A stretch of 64,000 nt of DNA from positions 270,127-334,126 of the forward strand of contig NMRA01000436.1 in assembly GCA_002633005.1 (NCBI GenBank). The letters are read 5' to 3'. The stretch is from Phoronis australis (lineage: Eukaryota > Phoronida > Phoronidae). The notes under the pieces were generated by a model. The model made no database searches. It was not told the DNA's origin and saw only the letters and a program-made list of their open reading frames with translations. This document shows positions 37,001 to 49,900 of the stretch, in pieces; position 1 is the first letter of the stretch; every line of letters starts with the position of its first letter. A program made the translations under genes and the position numbers.

Positions 37001-37703
37001 GATCCGCCAAAGAAATGTGTCATGGCCAGAGCCCGCAATGGTAAATCAAACAGTAGTTGAAAAATGCTGTCTTAACATTTATGTCTTCTGTATGTTATTT
37101 TCTCGACTGCCCCGGGCGTCCGGCGCTCGCCAAGACAGTTAGACCCCGACGCCAGGAAGTCATTTGCGATCCACGACTCCCACTTTCTACATGTACGTCG
37201 ATCTTTCGAGGTTCAGGGTTCGTTTGTTTTTACCTGTGTGTCGAGGCCTGGATCAATAGAAAAAATACACGTTTATTTGTTAACAATTTAAATGCAATTG
37301 ACAAAAATGTGGCAATATTGTTTTCGTTTGCATTTTTTTAAACGTTAGTAAACTGCAACCACTTACGTATCCTTACAGCTTTAGCCATAAAAGCCTAAGC
37401 CCTTGGTGACACGAATCCTCGTCTTCGCCGCTTTTCAATGTTTGCATTATACATGTATGTCATAAACCACTTGTAAATTTGACCTTAAATTCGTGCAATG
37501 TCAATACAACCAACCAGGAAATTCCGCTCCCTTACATTGATGTGTTATTGGTTTCGGTTAGTAGGACACGGAGTTGTGATCGATGTGCTAGCCATGACTA
37601 TTTGGCAGAAATTCAACCGGTGTGTTCACCTTTATTACTGCACTGTTTGAGCGGACGGCTTGGTGCGGTCCCGTCATAGAGAGGGCGGGTTTGTCACCAG
37701 AAA
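34051..37703. promoter_or_regulatory. Shared upstream region of two divergent genes
   Basis: 3.65 kb separate the start codon of the symporter (minus, 34050) from that of the secreted multidomain protein (plus, 37704). Both promoters and 5' UTRs should lie here. I cannot point to a TATA box or initiator with confidence. The middle is filled by a diverged repeat block (34990-36250). A single-N join lies at 34715. Confidence 0.5.
34990..36250. repeat. Diverged repeats with the recurring word gtagtgtacgtacccc
   Basis: The word gtagtgtacgtacccc or close variants occurs about ten times (for example near 34995, 35150, 35175, 35202, 35220, 35367, 35537, 35696, 35865 and 36234). The block around 35270-35450 is repeated in diverged form at about 35575-35775 (shared phrases such as cagacagtttcc, attagcatttgt and tgctgtactttt). 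The region has no coding capacity. Confidence 0.7.
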
Positions 37704-37922
37704 ATGGCTCCATTCGCTGCAGTCATCGCAGTGGTAGTGGTTGGTGCGTTTATCGATGGCGGTGCTAAGATTGAAGCTTTGGAAGTCAACGGTCGTCTAA
37801 CGGACCACGAATTCAATGATCAGCAGCGCTTTAGTCACCCAGACACAGGAGAAGTATTGCACCTGAATAGTCAGGGAAAATTCAAGAATGTCATTAACCT
37901 GAACAGTGTTAAAGGTTTGAAG
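37704..37922 (+). other. Signal-peptide exon of the multidomain protein
   Basis: The encoded protein begins M-A-P-F-A-A-V-I-A-V-V-V-V-G-A-F-I, a typical secretory signal with small residues just after it (G-G-A). The exon ends with a clean gtaagt donor in phase 0. Confidence 0.85.
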
Positions 37923-40900
37923 GTAAGTCTTCAGTTGCGGTATAGTTTTGATTAGACAATTACTGTCTGTATAGTTTTCTCCGATTTCTTTAAGTTTCGT
38001 TTTGTTCGAATGTGTACCAAACCTGTAACGCGGAAGAATTGGAGCCAATGGTGGTTCACACGCGTTAAAAATAGTCCGTGTATGATTCGGGCATTGTTTT
38101 TCGTATCGAGACCTTACCAGTACATACAATTCACAAGGTGATCTAAGGATGCTCACTAGTTATCAATATCACAATAATTTTGATGAGGTAACGGGCATGA
38201 TCAATGTGATTGTGCTAAACAAAAACACGTTTAGAGAAAATACCGCGTGACCTATTTATCGAGGCTTGACAACAAAAGTCTTTGTTAAACTATAAAGCCT
38301 GCTTGTATAGGAGTGTGCGACTAAATACACCTTAAACTTGTTGACGTAAAGGCAACATTCATGCAGGCGGTGTTCAGTCAAGCGATAACCATTTTATTAA
38401 ACGTATAACTTAGGTGAATACTAAGTTCAGCAACTGTAAGTCACTGCTTGTCGACCAGGAAGTAAAAATGTCTGTTCAGATTTGTGAAAGATGAGTTACA
38501 AACTTTACTTGAAATTTGCTAATAAGTTCCAAGGTCAGTAAAAGTGTCTACTTTTATTGAACTATTTCTCAACCTGAGTGCAACCGAAAAAAATTGTTCT
38601 GCTACCTAAATATAATTCATCTACATTGAACAATACATTAATCCACATGCCAGTTACAAAGTTCACTATTGCACATGTAGGTACATGTATTGTCGAGGTA
38701 ACAAAAAATCACACTTGCTAAGGTGTTGAATCTTCTTAAAATACGTACATGTATTTTAAGCTTTAAAAGCTTTGTTTGGAATGCTTGGGTTGGTGAACTC
38801 TACTCCTGAAGAAATGGATTTTTCATCGCAAAATTGTCATTGCGTTCTTTTCTTGATCAGTGAACAATACACAAGTCAGTGTAACACTGTGAAGTACATT
38901 TGGACAATACACATGTACGTGCAATACTGTGAAGCACAGAAGTTTACAGTTCATTCACCATATAACAATTGCGGCACTTAATATATATGTACCTAGGCCA
39001 GGTGTAGTCAAGGTGATTTATTTATGACTTCAGCCAATATTTCCTTTGTTCAATATCACCCATCGAGAACCATGTACCTAAATACAGGGCGAGTCTTCCG
39101 AAAAGTCACCTATTTTTTTTCATCTTTTTGTTTCAACAAAGGCACGAACTTCATATTTTGCAGACTCTCAATTTTATGTGCTGTGCTCATGCCGATGTTG
39201 AGCGTTTTTAATGCTTGAGTTTTCGGTCGTGTCCCGGAGGCTTTCATCGAGACTACATGTAGTTGCATTTAGCCCAAAAAGCACGAGGAGGCGTGAAATA
39301 ATGTCTATAAAGATACACGTACAACAATATGGCCTAGTTGAGGTGACAAGAGAATCTAATTGAGACAGAGTCTTACAATTATGAGTCCAAGCCAGGTGCT
39401 GAAAACGTACCCCATCATCATCCAAAAAGCACAATTCGATACGCCTTCGATACGCCTTTACAAATTGAAAACTACACATTAATCTATATGGAATACACCC
39501 ATCGAGTGCAAATTTGACACAATGCCGAAAAACGCTGATAGGCGACGTTGAATAACTTTTTAACATCGCGTGCTACAACGTTTGTTCGCTTTATAATTAA
39601 CCGCTTTGTGGGAAGGTTGCGTATCATAGCCCAAGGAGAATAACTCATTGTAAACGTTTGGAGCTTGTTTCGTGAGAGTCACCTTATAGCGCGAAGCAAA
39701 CTTGTATAGCCATTTTGAAGCTCAATTTTGTAAAATGGTTAATTTGCGACTGATATTTAAATTTGTAGCCACGCAGTTTTTGAAAAAACTGATACACATG
39801 TAGTTGTAAAATTCAGTAGTTTAACTTGTTTCAGTTTTGCTTACTCCGATAGGTACAACCCGCGTGTTTTAAGAGTTAAAAATTAAAGAACAATAATGCT
39901 TATTAACGTGATATTAAACACAAGGTGGTAGTCTATCACCACGCCACCTAGTGCGCATTAGGTTCCGAAGATGGCTGCTGTGAGTAGCCGAAACTGTCAA
40001 GGTATAACGTTTTGCTTGGTTGTGAAAATAAGAATAAATCCATGTGGCTACTGTCTTGTTTGCAGTTACATTGCTATTAAAACAAATCTGCATGATATTG
40101 GAAATCTCCAATCTGCTCAATGTTCCAAAACTGTGCAAAGTAACCAATTCAGACCAAAATATAAACAGTTGTAGACACTGGAGTGCAGTTAGATAAGACA
40201 GCAGTGTTTAAACCTACACAGGTATCGGCATTTCATTTGCTTTGGGTTGAAAATCTTTCTTATTTAGGTAATCAAACACAGGAATTCTGTGATCTGTCAA
40301 ACTGCAAGTGGGATTTCTCCTAGTCTCTATTCGATTTATCTTTTCAGAGAATAACATGCATTATGAACAAATTGTCGCTCGCATTTGAAGATTCAGACAC
40401 AGCCAGAAGCTGGCGGCCTGGTGACGTTATCATGGGAGACGAGACCTGGGAATGTCAGCTGGGTAAGCCGTTGTCTTAGCTTGAACGGTCTGTAGGAACT
40501 AAGAGACTGAGATGTTGATTTCAAACTTTATCGATCACAGTGAAACTTGGGACTCATTTAGATTACCAGTTTATTGGCAAGTCCGGAGCTGCGTTGAGTT
40601 TTGACTTCGTCAAAAACTGTGTCATGATTCACTTTCGAGGTTGTTTATGACGGGCCTAAATTTCAGGGGAACATTGCCGAAAAAGGTCCCAAGGGACATT
40701 GCTTCGACAGATAAATGACAGTGCAAAACGTGTTAACCAATCACTGAAATAAAAATCTCCCTTACATGAAAATGTGATCCGAAATGAATGTTTAATATTT
40801 TTGCAATTCTAAGAGGAGGAGACTTGACAAAGAGGCTCACAATCAGGGGTGAAGCGAAAAGTGCAGGTATTTGCAAAAGAAAATACGAGTTGCGACGAGA

Positions 40901-43900
40901 GGGAGGAAGGAGTTTGTGGAAGACAAGGTGCAAGTGTATGGAACACATATTACATGTAAACTTGTGTTTACTCCTAATATAAAAGTCGGCTTCGCCCAGT
41001 GGCAGGAATGCGAGCCGTCTCAGTTGTAAGCGTGCTTAGTGATCGATGTAGCATCCTAGGTGGTCTTACACTTTCGGCAACCGCCCTCAAATTCTTCCCT
41101 TCCCTCCGTCACGAAAATTTATCATCGTCCCACAAATTTTACTTTCTGTGCATCTTTAGAAATGACGCCCGAAGCACGTTCTTTGGCCTAAAACCACCAG
41201 CCAATTGAGCTAGTTGTAAGAAACTGCTGAATAATACCCGCTTTGCAAAACGACGAGTGGAATCATAATTTCACGAGGTCAATAAATAGTGATACATCAC
41301 CGATATGCAACAAGAATATTTCCCAGGTCTCGACTAAAATTGGCCAATCACTTCTCGTGAAATTGAAAAAAATTCTAGTGGAAGCAAAGTACTTTTAATT
41401 ATTAAAATAATTTGATTTAAGACAAATCTCGAGAAAAGACTCGTGGACCTTCATGTTCGTTGGTCTAATCACCAGCTCATCGCTGCGTAACCTTAATTAA
41501 ATTGCGTTTTGTCACTTTTATTTGTCAGGCCTGTCTCATGCTCCCGAAAAAGGAATTTTCCGAAAAATTGAAAGTATGAAGATCTTGGACGAGAAAAGAG
41601 TTGACCTGATTTCAACAGAGGCAAGGTAAGAAATTCTCCTCGACGAAACAGTTATGTGTACATGTATTAGGTTGATAGATCCACGAATGACGATGAATAC
41701 AAAATAATTGACCCTCGTTAGACATATGTGCATTTATGTATAACATTTGCTCGATTGTCACGACCATTGTCGCATCATGCATGTATACTGAAAAGGGCCG
41801 TGACTGTGGCTTCAGCTATATTTCACAGTGTAAAACGCCACAACAAAATAGATAAAGAGACAGATACAGACGGCTGAGAACAGTCATTTTCCAGAAAGAC
41901 GTCGCTCTAATCGGTTGGTGACACGCAGTTGGCTTACGCAGTAAACAGAGAACAGTCTGATTTTAATATACCAATACCGTCTGCATTCAAGCTTGTATCT
42001 ATGTCAATATAAATGTTACATACTTTCAGCTTGTTCGACATGTTTGAGCATGCGCACATCTTTTACCACCATACCCCAGCCAGAGGAAAACGTGCGGATG
42101 AAGACGCGGAGGCGCATGTTCGTACGAAAAGGGCTAGTTGGTTTGATGAACTTGTTAATGCAGGGAAAAGTAAAATACTGTCGAAGGTATTCCCCATCAG
42201 TTGGGGAGGGTCAAAAGGCTTGGTGAGAGACATCAACTATAATAATGAGACGGGTGAGGCGGCAGGCAAATTTGGCGTTGGAATGACTGCTACCAAGGAT
42301 ATTGGGTTCGACGCTAAGGAAAATAAATGGTTTGAGCACGAAAAAAACAAGGAAACAGATACTTCGAAATTTCATACTTCGTCTTCTGTTGTGTCACGGT
42401 TCGAGTGTGTAGCTTGTTACGCCTCATTCCATGCAGGCGTCACATTGTAAGTACTCATTAGCTGTCAAAAAATTGTTACGTAACATTGCTAAACAGTTCA
42501 TTATTCTCACCTTTACTCATTCAATTGTTCAAATCAAATAATCGTAGTTCGAGGAGAGCAAATTTTGGTATAGAGTTACGTTTTTTAGATAAAAAGGCGA
42601 CACAGAAGTTGTTTGTGCTTCGTGTTGCAGTTTCTATTATTCGTGTAAGTGAGACACTTCAAACATTTCACTGAATACGAAGCCAAAGTGGATGGTTGAC
42701 GTAAGCAAATCCGCATGGTTTAGGTCCGCTCTCCCTCGTGGAGGTAGAAAATTCAATGCATCAGTGGCCTACTTTTCAAAATGTTAGACAGTCCCCAGTT
42801 GATTGAAAAGGGAAGAACAATAGATTGCGCTGATTTATTTGCACTGTTCACTAATGGCAATCAATGACAAATAATATGTTAATTAGCCAGGACATGAGAT
42901 AGTGATTTTGTATGGCCTGCACTTGCCTCAGCTAATGTGTTACTACATCTTGGACAGAAAATGTTTCGCCAATCCTGAAATGAAAGGAATTTCTAGAGAA
43001 TGTTGAAGGTACAGTATGTATTAGCAAGACAATATCAAATAGGTTTACTTACTGTAGGAATGAATCCGAACTTAAAAACCTTATCATACCAGAATTATGA
43101 CGAACAAGTTGTTACCACTGGAATATTTATATAAGGGGACACAATTAGGGCGTAACAACAAAAATCTGCTGCAGCGGGCTTCACGTTTTGGGAGGCCGAG
43201 ATGGGGATAGCTGCGGAGACATGGTGAGTGCCACAACTTAGCCGCGTTACAACTATTCCCGCTCTCTTCGAACATGCAATTTTCAACAAATACCAGACAT
43301 ATTATGTTGACTGTTAATTCAACTGCATGCAATTCCTGTTTCCAGTGAATTGAAAATCCGACGAGATTCCAGGAACAGGATAATATTTGAAAAATACCTT
43401 CTTCAGGTGAGCAGGGTCAAGACACTTTGAGTTCGTGGAGCAATGATTGAGTCAGTGCTAAATTTCTATCATTGTGTTGGTGTTTTAAAAACTGTGATAT
43501 TTAATAGTTCTTGTTTTAGGCTACAATAAAACCAAAATGCAGTTTGCGACTTGCAGCACAAGATGCCTATTTGTATACAATTGCTACGTAGCGTAGTCTG
43601 TTTCTAAGATGACTAAGATGACTAAGGACATTTAACTGTTGCCTTTTGGCCAAAATAGTAGCAAGAGTCTGAATAAGGAAAAGAGATGAGAACAATTTTC
43701 AATCCTATGCATGTCCCGACATTCCGGAGCCACTCAAAGTCCTTCCGTTGAAATATCCATGTGATAGCGCATGGCCTTGCATCTCCATCATATAACATTC
43801 TTCCTGTACTCTCCTAAGCTACAGGCCGATGTGTTTAAAACATTTGGTCACCACCCAAAGCCGCCTAACTGGGTTGTAAAACCTAGTTATATCCTTGGTT

Positions 43901-46900
43901 ATGGTACTGACATCATGTTATGCATCATACGGTTGGTCATTGAAGTATACACTCATGTACAACCCGTCCTTAGAACAACTTCCAGAAGGTCGGCTATTCC
44001 AATATTTGTGCCGATTCAGTTAATTTTGGAACTTCTTTTTATATTTATCCAATGATACGCTGTAAGCGATGTTTAATTGTATTCATTAAAGTAACACGAA
44101 CCGTTATTGTATCCACAACAATAACACCATAGGTAAGGGTAACGAGGATAATTTGACGTGTTTCAGTTCGAAGCTGAAGCGAAAGTCAACTATGACGTGA
44201 GATTGACAGTAGAAGGGAAATATAGCATTGATGTAGCCAAACGGCTGTGGAGATCGGCTCGACCTTGGCCATTCAACATTCGTATTGGCCCAGGTATTAG
44301 CTTGAAGTTCACAATAGGAGCCGAACTGTGGCTTCAAGCCTCTTTTGAAGCTAATGCTGAGCTCTCAGTGACGACCGGATTTCATTCTTCCGCCAAATTT
44401 ACCGTGTGTAAGTGTCTTTTATTCACGTACGTATACTACATATGGGCGATAATTCTCCAAAATCCATTCGGGCTCTAGATAACGGGGGATAACGACTTCG
44501 CAATGTAATAATCTATATTTATCTTGGGAAAATGCACAAATGTATGTTGTGTTCGGAATTAAGCGATTCTTTACAAAATGGTTGTTAGCACTTTTTTATT
44601 CAAACACATTGACGATATGCGCTGATGAATTCTTGTTGTTGGACTCTGCTGTTTAGCTTCTGCACTGTTTGTGTACATAGAAGGTCTACATAAGGTCAAC
44701 TGATGTTCCAGCATAATATGTTCACAGCAAACCAAAAGCTGGGTTCCAATCCATCAACTTTTGACGTGTCCAGAATGCTCGAACCGTTCGTAGCTCACCC
44801 TCCAAGGCTTGACTTGAACGCAGATGCCACGGGGACGTTCAGTGTTTACCCAAAAGTAGGTTCATATTTTCAGTCATTAGAAGACTTTTCAGACACTGCA
44901 CACAACCCGCCCCTTTCCGATTTGAAGCGCACGGTCGGTTGGCCGTAATATTTAAGGTTAAGTTCAAGCCCATTTCGCAAATCGCTTTCAGCTGTACATG
45001 AGCATATTATGAGAATTTCAAATCAATTTAATCTCATTCAATTAGTTGTTTTTTGTTAAAAACTCAGTTATTGAAGGCTCTACCAAGCGGCACGGTTGTT
45101 TACGAGCCATGGGTTGTGAACCACCCATACAGTATAGCTTCAAGGTTCGGATTTTTTCTTATTGTTATGCCGCGTGAAAGTAGAATTCAGACTGTGAAGG
45201 AAAACGTTTCTCTGAATGCAAGATGAAGTGTGCGTGTAAGTAGAGTGTTTCGTCTACACGTTAAACGCTAACGCGAGATTCACCAGAGGTACCAAGTTCA
45301 AGCCCGCGCGTGCGTCGTGTTCAAGTAGAGAGATTCAGCTACACGTTAAACACGCGACTTAAGAAGATTTACATACTAGTCACTACCAAATACATGTCAA
45401 CCAATACGGAAATTACGCATTAGCTACGTATTTTTGCCATTTCTGAAGCGCCAATTGAAAATTCTACGTTTTTCCGGTAATTTATACATTTTTGCCGATG
45501 TTCATAATAAAAGTTCCAAACCTTAGGTTTGGCGTTTACTGGTAATTTCCTTTGTCGAAATAATTTCATATCACGAGCCTTGCTCGACAGGGCCAGGTTT
45601 CAGTTACAAAGAAAGGGGGGATCCAGGATTTTGAGTTAGGGGGGGGCACGGCTCAGGAATAACCAGAATTTTGCCATATGCGCGCGTCCAGCCTAAAACG
45701 TAGGGATGCAGGGGTCTCGAATTTTTGGGTTTGTGGACCTTATTACTCCTGCAATAAGTTGCCACGTCGGTACTTTTGACATTGCACGTCATAGGCAAAA
45801 GCAAAAAAAATCGTGTCAGCAGTTCTTGCGCGATGGTGCCGGTGTGCTTCGAAAACAACCTCCGAGCCTTCTGCTCAACAAAGCCGGCAAAGGCAATGCA
45901 GGCTCGAGGATTTATTGCAAGATTTGTGATTTGTTCCATGTCAAGGTTTTCTCCTCCAAATTTGTCTTCAACTTTCAGCGGATTTTGGTCTTGAAATGAA
46001 GGAGGTCATTCCATTTTGGTTATTTTTTCGAAAGCTCTACCCCACGCGCCGAAGCCATGCTCACTACAGTTTTCAGACTTACCTCCTTTAAACACAAATG
46101 GATTGACAGCTATGAGAAGTTTTCATGGATCTCAGTTACATTCCTGATTTCAGAATCAAATGCTTCCATTGAATAACGCCTGTTATTCTGATATCAGGGA
46201 CCCGTAAGTATGACTGTTACCAGCAACTGGCTGGCTGGTGATGACTGCATGCGTGAAACTGTTGTGGCAGCCGGGGGAGGCGGTAAAGCTACGACCGTGG
46301 TGACATGTTATGCCCCCGGTGAAAATGATCAACATACCAGTTACATAAATTCTAAGCCGTCATTTTCTTTTTTTACCAATAGTTGCTTTTTGGCAAAATG
46401 TACTGAGAAAAAGTTTGTATTTACATGTCATTAACAAAGTCTCAGTTATCACTGTTTGCTTGTAAAAAAGTATTCCTCTCATCTGCTTTTATGAAATATT
46501 ACCGAAATTGGGATGTTTTAGCACAAAATATGCGTATATTGTCGCCCTGTCACTTGTTACCGCCTTTTCATTACGTTTTTTCTTGGAAAAATCGAGGGGG
46601 TTCAGAACAAAAGTCACATTTCATACAATCAAGCAAGTAAGACACATTCACTAAGCTACACCATCTCTTGGATAGCTACATGTAAACGTTAGAGAAATAT
46701 TAAACAGTTGTATATATCAAACAATCTTTTACTATACATCGGCTATTAAACTTACGTTTTGCACTTTCGCGTGATCAGTGGTCTTTGCGTTGCTTCTACC
46801 AAGGTGACAAAACTGAAACTGAACCCGAGAATGTAGGTAAATATTGCGACGTAGTAAGCAAAGAAGGTCGACCTCACACGTTCGCGCTCAACGTGTAACC

Positions 46901-49900
46901 GAAACTCAAACAGAATACCCGCCCAAATCGTCAATTTTATTCCTGTAGCGGGCAAAGGTCTGAAGTTGTAATTCGGGGTCGTTTGGAATCATTTGCCTGT
47001 CATAAATACAACATAGCTTCAAAAATTGTTGCAGGTCCAAATCAAGCTCTGATATTTCCTCACACAAATTTCTTTGAACATTTATGTGCAGTTTCGTGTA
47101 TTTTTCCGTACTTCACCCGATGTTATCTGTGACCCACCCAAAGGTGACCTGCGGGTCTAGGTTATCTCCATCAACAGTAAATCACGTGACTGGCAATTGA
47201 AAACTTGTTTTAAACATCAGTGTTACACTACTTGATTCTTACCATTTTGATCAATTTAGTATCATTTTAGAAACTTAGAAGAAGAGTGGAACTTGAGAAC
47301 ATTAATGTGACTATCATTATGTAACGTCTGTTTTGGAATACCGACAACAAAACTGTGAAAGGTCGCGTTTTGACGCAGAATTCCGTTTTGAAGCGATTGC
47401 TGTTTAAAGAGCATTGACTCCTGATTTCGGTACACGATATCTTGAGAAAGACTCCACCAACTTCAACTATGTTTGATATTTCTGACAGGGCAACATCTTA
47501 TGGTCAAAATCACGTCTCTGTCTCTTATTCGGACACCTGGGAACGTTTATAATTTAAAATTAATTGTAGCATTATTCTTATAAAAATGTGTGTAAAGCAA
47601 TAAAATTAGTTGTGGTTAAGTAAACATCGGACATAGGTATTTAAAATCCCAGAAATGGCTTTGAGCCCTTTTATCAAGAGGTTTAGTACAGAAAGTTTGG
47701 TGAATGTTGGTAAATACATTACGCCCATCAATGTACAAAAAATTTACTAAACCATGTGATGACGTGACCACAAATTTGGTTGTTCGAGTAACTTTAAAGT
47801 GCCGAGTGTTGTTTTTTTTATTTAACACTAGTTTTTAGTTTAAATGCAGATTGTCCAAAAGCTGGCTTCAGAACTTTAAAAGACCGAAGGATATTCTACT
47901 CCTATGGCCGGGTCATCCTACACGAAATCGACGTCTTATGCGTTAGATTATGCTCTTGATGTTGATTTGCTCTTGTAGCCAAACTGATGAAGATGTAACG
48001 ACTTCAAATGAACTGTTTGTTGCTCGAGGTCATGCCTCTACTTTACGTCATCTTGTCATGGCGAGTCATTTTTGTGCGTTCAATATGGTCTCGATGAAAA
48101 ACAAACTGTAACGTTTTTTTCAAACCGAGAAATCTCTGCTCATCTAAGTAATGAGAAAGTTGAGACCAACTTTATTGCGGCAAGTTTTGTAAATCAAAGG
48201 TTGGATTCTTGGACAGAACGCCACCTTGAGAATGTTTACTTCATTACTGCGTTGCATATTTTACTACACCTGTAGTCCACAAATACCCCCAGTGCATGCA
48301 ATGCCTCGCGATCCTCCGCTAAAAGCATCGGACACCCTACATACTTGCACACGTATACTGTAAACCTACATCGAATGTTCAATAGTAATATGCACTAGGT
48401 CGTGTCAATTTTCCTTTTGTAGATTGAGATTGCAGCAGGGATTGCATGGGGTGTTTCAGAGTCAATATTTGAAATATCTTTAGCAGCACCTGTCGCTATT
48501 GGGTAAGTTTCTTGGTGTGTTGTGTGGATTACCGCATTCAAATTGCGACATAACGCTAGATTATCCCTTAGATTATAGGCAACAGATTCGCAACTCCGAC
48601 ATTTTCTTGGGAAATATCCTAGAGGAGGCGCCACCCTCTAAACAGAGCAAACTCAGCTTCCGGTTAGTGTGTTGTGACGGGAAATTCCTCCATGATCTAT
48701 TTTACTAGCACGTACAACGAAAAAAATGATTCCGGCATTGAAACGCTGTTTAAGGTCTTCCAACTCTAGAGTGCATAAATTTTGAGCGGCACCGGCGTGT
48801 ATTCGAGCATAAAATGAAACGCCTCGGTGGAGTATAAAACTGTTGATGAAATGCGAGATTGGTTTTTGAGTAAACCTGGAGGTTATTTCTTGAGTATTAA
48901 TATGATCTTTATTTCAGAATTTAACGTTTTACGAGCGTTCAATTTATTTAATTACGGATATGAGTTGAGCAAAATCCCCGATCCAATTCGCGACGAAATG
49001 ACTACAATTAGTAGACGAAGTACTTGCCGGAAGTAAAGCGTGCTATGTCTGCCAGGTGTCGCTAGTGTATAATGAAGTCACAGCTCATGCGTAAAATTAA
49101 TTTCGTCCTTTGAAAATATACGGAGTTGGCGTTGCATGATTATCAACACCGTTGTTTTCAGCACATTTGCCAATAAGATAATAGGCATCGAGTGACATTT
49201 AAAAAAATTCAAGTAATAATACGGATTTTTTCGAAATTCATGACACATGTAGAATCGTTTGTTATCTTCATCTTTAGACTTAAGCCCGAGTTGACCATGA
49301 CATTCAATTTACAATCATCAATGGGGTCAGCTATGGTTGGAGAATTCGATATGCTTCTCAACGTTGACATGAATTACGAAGTGCGACCAGTGCGATTCAA
49401 CCTTCACATCATTGGGAAGCCATGGTAAAACGCTTACAATTCTTCATAATCTTGTTATATTTGTGTTTTTGTAGACTGCCTGTTGGTTTTATGTACATCT
49501 GCACGTTATTTGTCACGCGCCATAGTACAGTATGATAATCAGTCTTACCCTATGAGTGATGTATGACTCGAGAAATTGGGCCATTCCTTTTGTGTTCTAT
49601 GTAGAAATAACTGACTAGTGCAATCATTACAAGCGCCAAACGGTGACGATTTAAAGTAACAAGCATTTTTTATCTGTCAGGAGATGGGATATAGTCCGAC
49701 TGTCGAAGACTGGGGAGTTGGCTTTGTTGAATAGACCACTGGAACTTGCTGTCGCCAACATAGTGACATGTCCAGCAACTTCGACCAAGCTATGTGACAA
49801 ACCAGGAACTCCTATAACCAGCCGATCCAGCAAAAGGTATCTTACTTACATTTTTAGGAGAAGCAAGACTCTTAAATTAACTATAGTTTACTAGTGTGGT

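Noticed and set aside
46198-46203. Six-base micro-exon ggaccc before gtaagt
   Set aside because: It keeps no useful phase advantage, and the exon starting at 46209 explains the frame better.
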